A DNA stretch of 64,000 nucleotides from Hymenopellis radicata (Eukaryota; Basidiomycota; Agaricomycetes; Agaricales; Physalacriaceae): positions 124,001 to 188,000 of the forward strand of contig JADNRX010000033.1 of assembly GCA_015501595.1 (NCBI GenBank), in the 5' to 3' direction. Shown one piece after another: positions 57,018-64,000 of the stretch. The notes beneath the pieces are model-generated. The model ran no database searches. It saw nothing but the letters and a program-made list of their open reading frames with translations, and was not told the origin of the DNA. The position numbers and the translations under genes were made by a program. Every line of letters begins with the position of its first letter. Position 1 is the first letter of the stretch.

Positions 57018-60000
57018 TCACCATCCTGAAGATCGCATGAATGAGTTGGTGGGAGTGTAAGGATTTGCGGGCGGAGGTGGCGGATGTGTCTGGTTAGAGT
57101 CATTCCTCATCGGAACGCGTCCAGCATGCATCATGACTGGGCTGCCATACATGTTCGGCGTTGCGTGCACTACACCAGGACTCATCATGACAGGCATGTT
57201 CCGTCCCGAGTTCGCATGAGCGTTCTGTGGCGACATGTTTGGCATGCTTTGCGGTGAAGGCAAATACATGGCCGGCGCACTGGGGGAGTACGACATGAGC
57301 TGCGGATACGGGCGCATCATGGGAGTCTGGCCAGGCGCGTTCGACGGCGGAAGTGGCACCCACATCGGTGTACCGTACATCGGCGTCATTGGATTGTGTC
57401 CATTAACCTGCATTCGAGCAGGAACGGGGCTTCCCGTCATAGGGTGAGTGTACACCATGGGCGCAGGCGAGTGGCTCAACATCGGTGACGGGTAAGGCAC
57501 GTAAGTAGGACGCATGCCTTGATTGTTTGGCGGTTGCGGCGGCATCGGCACTCCATATGAGTAATTTGGTGGAGGACGAGCCACAGGAGCAGTCGTTGTA
57601 GGCGGGGAAATTGTCGGTCTGTGGGGAGTCACGGACGACGACGATGGAACCTGCTGGAAAGCACGCGTTACATCATGCAAAGACATCCGTGAGGACGCTG
57701 ACATGGTTGGTGGAGGCGTTTCACCATCTTCCGACTTCACATCCTGGAGAGTAAATGGCATTGAAATCAAGTCATCGGCTATTCCTTCAAGAGAATTGAC
57801 AGGATGTAGTTCGGAGGTGTGAGAGGTTGATGACCATAACGCCTTGAGGTGCTCTGGATCAGGACCACGAGCAGGCGAGTCCTTCACTCCCAAAGTCAAC
57901 GGTGTCATTGGCCACGGCGCTGCATGTGAAGATAGTGTTGACTAGATATTATGGTAAGTATTTAAGCGGGCAGCTTCGTGAGATAACTCACCGAATCCTG
58001 GACAGCTTTGAGTTCAAATTTTTCTGACTGCACAGAATTCGAAGAGAATGTCGCATTGCCGTTTACCAAGGTGTTTGACGTCGACGCAGGTGCTTCCACA
58101 ATCGCGTTTTCGGTGTCCTCGAGTTCGCTGGACATGATGAAGCTGACGGCCGCCGATGACTCAGCCTCCGCATTAACGACCTGGGAATCCCGATAAAATG
58201 CAACAGATGATCCAGCTGGCATTTTTGGTAGTTTAGAGCGTTCCGTCCTCGCAGGAGATAACGGCATCGTGGTCGCTTCTGACGGTCCAGTGCTCGGAGT
58301 GGTGTCTGCAGCTGTGGGAGCCATAGTTCTCCAAGAGGATGCGTCATCGGCAACACTCGATTTTCCGAAAGCGCCTGAGTTACTGGGTTTTAGACTGTTA
58401 AAAGACCCAATGCGAGAGGTATCGGGAACATTTATACGTCTAGGCAACACCACCCTGTATCTGTTCTTGCCCTTGTAGAAATTGCTTGACTTCGGGAATC
58501 GAAAGAGAACATCGTTGACCAAGAAATCTTTTCGAGTCATGCCATCTACAGGAGGATCAAAGGAGAGAATGTCCCACCGCAGAGTCGACATTCGGTTGAA
58601 CAACGCCAGTTGCTTCTTGCTGACAGGATCCAACGTATCGGACACCTTGGGCAGACGAACTGTGAAGGTGTTCCAGGCTGGCTTTGGTGACCGCGGAGGA
58701 TCGGGTTTTGTGCAAAACGGTTCACGGAGATCAAAGTCGATTTCATGCCGGGACCGTAAAGCAGGAGGAATCCATCGGTCTTTGCCTTGCTTCGAGGGAA
58801 GTGACAATGGTGTGTGGCTCTCGTTATCAACCGTAGGTGCGAAGGGATGATGGTCACTATCATGAGCTTGCATTCCGTCTAATGCGCCCTTGATACGCGA
58901 CATGGCGTCGTCGAGGGCAGACATAGCAGCCTCTTGTACTGGGTACGGGTAGTCACCTTGTGAGGGCTGGAATGACTGCTTTCCGATTGAAGTAGCATGG
59001 TTCGTGACGACGAGGGAGTTGGTTCTGTCTGACTTGCTCCATCTTTTCGCCTCCATATACCAGTATCTCCCGTCTTTGCAGGTGTTTGAACCACTTTGTC
59101 CCCTTCATCGAAGAAATCGCTAGCAACTGGTCGTGATACGACTGCGGTATGCGACTGTGATGGCGTTGCTTCGGGTACAGTAGGCACTTCAGGCGAAGGT
59201 TCCGCTACACCGACAAATTTGCCTAAGTCAGAGAAGTCGACTACTTCTAGTTCAACTTCGGGATCCTCTGTGAGTGTATCGACTTGATCAAATATCGAAG
59301 GAGCTACCAGGGAGGGTTTACGAGGCCGAGTCTGAACATGGCGAGGCACCGGAGGAGGTGGAAGAGGGTTCGCGTGACTGCGCCAAGATTCGACAGATAC
59401 CGAAGGGGTGATAGAATTGGTATGAGAGGTGTTAGAGTCTCGCCGCTGTACTGATGGGCGTGGATCTGTCAGGCCTAAAGAAGATTTCCCTGCAAATGAC
59501 GGGCGACGACCGACTAGTGGGGTCCCCGTCGGTACGTCGACTCCGGCGGGTTGTTGCTCAGCCTCCTTGGCAACTTCTTCGATGAGATCCACAGCCTCTT
59601 CCTGGATGAGCGCTTTAGCATCAGAGAAGAAATGGAATACAGGGAAACCAACCTGCACACTCTTCTCTTTGGCAGCCTTTTCGGCTTCTGCGGCTTTTAT
59701 TCGAGCCTCAAGCTCGGCAGCTTTCTGCTTTGCTCGTTCACGCTCCTTTTCCCTCTCCTCCTCTTCCTGCTGCCGCCGTTGCTTGGCCCTAGCAGCGGCG
59801 TGCTGCATCACATCTTTCCTCAATTCATCCAGATCGGTGTTCGGTGGAAGGATAGCTGGATCAATAGGTGATATTGCTGCTGCAGAGGTATGTGAGAGTA
59901 CAGGTGATTGTGATGGATGACGAATAGATGGAGCACTGATCGATGAAGGAGGTGCAGAAGGGCGTTTCGAGTCTATGGAGGGCACTCGACCTGGAAATGC

Positions 60001-61809
60001 GTTCGACGGTGACCATGCTGGTCGAGGAAGACTATCATGGCTGGCGGAGCCTCGCATGGCGTGGTTCGAGACTGGGGGTGGCCCCATATTTGGCATTCGC
60101 CTCCCACGTTCACCGGTCACTACTTGAGCATACCCTGGAAGGCGCGCAGGCGGATTGAAAGCTGCGTTATGCCCCGGAGGAGGTGGTTCTCTTCGACCAA
60201 AATCACGGTGACCAGGGGGAATACCATTCATCTGACCACGAGGCCGTTCGGAGGACTTCTGTAAGACCTGAACATTAGATTTTGTGTCGGGAGGCCCACT
60301 CTCCGGGCCACCGCGTTTGTTGTAACCGGGACCAGGCCGATGAGTGTTGCTATAGGGTTCTAGTCTATTCGACCGCTCATTGAATAGCACGCGGGAAGAC
60401 TCGAGGGAATGTAAAGGTGCAGCGGGGGACTTTGGACTGGGTGCTAATCCTACCGACGCGTTCGAAGTTCCATGCTGACCACTGACGGAGGAGAGGGAAG
60501 GAGAACTTCTTGGCCAGCTACGATCGAAGTCATCAGCAAAACGATCCTCTTTGTTGATTGGCACCTCCACTGGCGGCACGTCACGTCGAGAATGGGTCTG
60601 AGATGCACTGCCGCGGCCAACATTTATTGAGGATTTTCTGGGAGGTGTCGGAGGTTTGGATGGGGTGGGAGCAGTCTCCACTTCATAACGGCGGCCGTCT
60701 TCAAACTCAACGACAGAGTCGAAAAAGTTGTCATCCTCTTCCATCTATAATTGAACCGTTTAGTTTGTTCTTTGCTTGACAGAGGAAACATACCTCGTCC
60801 CAATGAGACGCGTTGGGATCCAGATGAACTCCGCGGAACGTGTCTGCTTCCTCCATTCTAGCCTGCTTATGGGCAGCAGATGCGATATCACTACTTTCGC
60901 CAGCTACAGGTTCCTTGACAACCCGTGAGCCTGCTGGATGTGATGCATTATCCCAAGACTCTCTATTATGTAGACCCATACCCTGGGCGACCTCCGCGGC
61001 CGTTGGAAAGTCTGAGTGAGCGCGCGCTTCATCTCGAGCAGAACCGACTTTGGCCCATGCAGGTTTGCTCGGGGGCAGGAGATCGGAATGGGACGCCTGT
61101 CCGGCGGCTCGTGCCTGCGGCTGGATGACTTTGCCAACGTGTGGGAGAGCAGGCGGACCAGACGACTTGACATGTGAGCCGCTTTGGAGTTGAGAAGGGC
61201 CGCCGTTGGCTGTAGACGAGGATGGCGCTGCGGATGACGGACGAGACCAACCAGGACCAGTAGTAGTCGAAGGCTGCGGTGTTGCTGTCAATTTGGCGGT
61301 GACAAGACGGGATGAGTGAGCGGATGGTGCAAGGGCAGGCCTGGCTGTGTTATTTTTCTAAGTTAAAACGGTGGCGATGAAATGAGAAAAGCAAACACAC
61401 CAACAGGCCCTGTAGATTTGAGTGATGATGAGGACTGTTGAGATGTAGTGTGCGAAGGGGTCGAGTTCTTCTCCAGAAACATCTTGTTAATATTGACAGC
61501 GCTGAATTTCTTGGGCTGGGGGGCGACGGTAGTTCCAGATGAGTTCAATTGGACAATGACAGGTTGGGGCACCGTGCTAGCCTTGAGTGTCTCCGTTGCT
61601 GCCGAGACCGTCGCCGTCGAGCTCGTTGCAGTTTTAAATGCGGGTGCATCGTGGGGTGGCTGGTCCGGAGACGATGGAGGGACAGAGGTATCATGGATAT
61701 TCGATGCGGCTGGGCTCAGACCAAGGGAGGCCGCGGCACTACCCTTCCCGTTGTCCTCTTTTCCAAGCGAGTCGGATGCAACTGGCTTGTCGTTGTCGAT
61801 ATTTGCCAT
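57018..61809 (-). CDS. large intrinsically disordered Ser/Pro-rich protein
   Basis: Five or more exons give roughly 1,450 residues. The N-terminus holds a short conserved-looking motif KKFSAVNINKMFLEKN in a Ser/Thr/Pro-rich context, then PAWAKVGSARDEARAHSDFP with TAAEVAQGMG, an acidic segment MEEDDNFFDSVVEFEDGRRY, a charged coiled coil (QRRQQEEEEREKERERAKQK), short folded-looking stretches (GKDRWIPPALRSRHEIDFDL, RWDILSFDPPVDGMTRKDFL), and a Met/Pro/Tyr/Asn-rich C-terminal 200 residues (PPPNYSYGVPMPPQPPNNQG, SPSAPAMYLPSPQSMPNMSP). No catalytic domain. The layout resembles RNA-granule or translation-associated scaffold proteins, but no function is assigned. Stop TGA 57018-57020. Confidence 0.75.
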
Positions 61810-62156
61810 AGACGCGTCACAAGACGCCGGAGTGTTGACTTCGCGTGTCCGCCCTACTATCCAGAGAGATTATCAGCCTCAGTTTTCTGTCAGGCGCCTT
61901 TTCAATAGTCGGCGACGAGAGGTCGTAACACTCAACGACGACGAGTTAGACTCACTTGCAGAGAGATCTCCAGAAATGGATTCCAGACAAATTCTAAGAG
62001 GCAAGCGACAACTTGTGTGTACCTGTTTACCAATAAAGTATGAGTAGTATACCCACCGTCACATTCCCTTGACACGACTACGGCATTACTTTCTGCTTCA
62101 CTTCCATTCATCCACTCGCAGAGGGCTTATTCGTCTTGTATTTCTACGCGCCAGCC
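61810..62156. promoter_or_regulatory. divergent intergenic promoter region
   Basis: 347 bp between the start of the disordered-protein gene (minus) and the deacetylase gene (plus). A CT-rich run (CTTCACTTCCATTCATCC) lies about 60 bp before the deacetylase ATG and is probably its transcription start region. Confidence 0.4.
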
Positions 62157-64000
62157 ATGAGTACTAACTGGAAAGCTCCAATGATGACACCTTTGGAAGG
62201 TGAAAACCAAAAGAAACGCGTCGTATGTCTCCTGATCACCCGTTTGCGAGGGTGCTCTTGACTGGATGTCCTTCTAGTGTTATTTCTTTGACTCGGATAT
62301 CGGAGGCTTCCATTATGGACCTGGTCACCCGTGAGTCACCTGAACTCGCTTATAATGCATTGTGTTTACTATAGTGTTCCCAAGAATGAAGCCAACACGG
62401 ATAAGAATGTGCCATTCGCTTGTCATGAACTATGGCCTTTACAAGAAGATGGAGATTTTTGTGCGACTCGCAAGATTCTCGGTAATGTCTATACGCTGAT
62501 TTTCACATCTATACAGCGTGCCAAACCTGCCACGAAACGCGAAATGACGCAGTTCCATTCCGACGAATACGTTGAATTTCTGAGTCGTATAAATCCGAGC
62601 AACATGAACTCGTACATAAAGGAACAGCATAAATGTAAGTTTCACTTGGAGTTCGAGAATTCACATTGACCTATGCAGACAACGTCGGGGAGGACTGTCC
62701 CGTATTTGATGGCCTGTTCGACTATTGTTCGATCTCTGCAGGGGGCTCCATGGGTAAATTCTATGCTGCATAAGTAGCATCCACAAGTTCTGATAGTCCC
62801 GCTTACGCAGAGGGTGCCGCACGATTGAGTCGGGATAAGTGCGATATCGCTGTGAACTGGGCCGGTGGCCTTCATCATGCCAAAAAGAGCGAGGCGAGTG
62901 GGTTTTGCTACGTAAACGGTGAGCCAGACGTGCATTCTCCATTTCTCGTGAACTCAATCGAAGCCAGACATCGTCTTGGGAATCCTAGAGCTTTTACGGT
63001 CAGTGCCTTCATATAAAATGTGCCCTCGTCGGCTTACATTGCCCCAAGATACCATAACCGCGTCCTTTACATTGACATCGACGTCCACCACGGTGATGGT
63101 GTAGAAGAGGCTTTTTACACTACAGATAGGGTCATGACTGTTAGCTTTCACAAGTACGGTGAATTCTTCCCCGGAACAGGTGAACTGCGCGTAAGCTTCT
63201 CAGCTGTTTTGAGATGGGAAACAAACTGATGTCTCTGAAGGACATTGGCGTCATGAAAGGAAAACACTATGCACTCAACTTCCCACTGCGCGACGGAATA
63301 TCAGATGAAAGTTATAAATCTGTATTCGAACCCGTCAGTCTACTTGTTTGACAGTGTCCCGCAACTCAAACACGCTACAGGTCATCAGGCAGGTCATGGA
63401 TTCATATGACCCATCAGCAATTGTGCTTCAGTGTGGTACTGACTCCCTTGCTGGCGACAAACTCGGAAACCTGAATCTCTCAATGAGAGGTAATTGCTCT
63501 CTACTTGCTCAATGCCCAAATTCATGATTTAGGCCATGCAAACTGTGTCAAATTCATCAAGTCATTCAACAAACCATTGTTGCTTCTCGGCGGTGGCGGC
63601 TATACGATGCGAAACGTCAGCCGAGCCTGGGCGTACGAAACTGGACTGGCGGCTGGGGTGGAACTAGGACCAGGTTTGTGGTCGTCTCGCACCTCGTACC
63701 TTGCGTTGAACGATCCTAGAAATTCCCGTCAATGAATACTACGAGTATTTTGGGCCAGACTATCAGCTGGATGTCAAATCCTCAAATGCTGATGATTTGA
63801 ACTCACGCTCATACCTGGATCGTGTGACACGAATAGTAATGGAAAACCTGCGTCATACTGGTGGACCACCAAGTGTCCAAATGCAAGGTACTTTCTTTCA
63901 GCTTCCAGAGACGTTTTGACTAACGGATTTATAGACATCCCTTCGATGCCTATCGATGAAGAAATGAATGATCCCAACGCCTACGAAGACCTTATTCCGA
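62157..64000 (+). CDS. RPD3: class I histone deacetylase, RPD3/HDAC1-type (3' end cut by window edge)
   Basis: The protein begins [20 protein letters not shown], then [20 protein letters not shown], the class I start. Catalytic elements are present: [40 protein letters not shown] with the two active-site His, [30 protein letters not shown] (metal-binding Asp and His), [40 protein letters not shown] (second metal-binding Asp) and [20 protein letters not shown] with the transition-state Tyr. It deacetylates histones in Sin3-type corepressor complexes. About ten short introns; the frame is still open at the right edge ([14 protein letters not shown]), so the C-terminal tail lies outside. Rpd3 versus Hos2 type is not certain. 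Confidence 0.94.

Noticed and set aside
59551..59871. Leu/Phe/Ser-rich plus-strand frames of over 100 codons
   Set aside because: They are antisense to the Glu/Lys/Arg-rich coiled coil of the disordered protein; the composition is a mirror effect.
1..64000. CRISPR arrays, insertion sequences, operons or prophage features
   Set aside because: The window is eukaryotic nuclear DNA with spliced genes; no direct-repeat arrays, transposase or integrase frames were seen.

Overview
The window is nuclear DNA of a filamentous basidiomycete, most likely an Agaricomycete. The genes are dense, lie on both strands, and are broken by many short GT-AG introns of about 45-60 nt, often with a CTGAC/CTAAC-like branch site. 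The proteins are ordinary eukaryotic housekeeping proteins in fungal form. Gene models were built by hand, joining exons across GT-AG introns; internal exon borders were checked at informative junctions but not everywhere.

Layout. 0-10 kb: tail of a GPI-anchored wall protein, a small orphan gene, rhodanese TUM1, V-ATPase subunit C (VMA5), a multi-KH RNA-binding protein and an RWD-RBR ubiquitin ligase. 10-21 kb: URB2, threonine aldolase, a 4F5-type zinc-finger protein, TIM10 and UTP4. 21-28 kb: a gene-sparse stretch around a Ras/Rap-type GTPase, one weak small gene and a Yippee protein. 28-42 kb: SNARE BET1, a UPF0658 Golgi membrane protein, peptidyl-tRNA hydrolase PTH2, SAGA subunit SGF11, a CBS-PB1 protein, nuclear-pore protein POM33, helicase HAS1 and a second, divergent PTH2-like gene. 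42-50 kb: a small secreted protein, an Mpv17-family protein, a BTB protein, a PXMP4-like peroxisomal protein and a chromodomain protein. 50-64 kb: MTC1, complex I subunit NDUFS3, splicing factor SPF27, a DinB-like protein, succinyl-CoA ligase beta, a large disordered protein and an RPD3-class histone deacetylase cut by the right edge.

The genes do not form one pathway. Three ribosome-biogenesis factors (URB2, UTP4, HAS1) and three chromatin factors (SGF11, the chromodomain protein, the deacetylase) occur in 64 kb. Several pairs are divergent over 60-160 bp and probably share promoters. The most striking observation is a pair of PTH2-like genes. The minus-strand copy has the canonical active-site motif. 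The plus-strand copy, 8.5 kb away, has the fold but has lost the motif's Lys, Gln and His. In both, the motif is assembled through a 6-nt microexon in the same place and phase. URB2, and the 3' end of HAS1, also need single-base frame corrections that introns do not explain.
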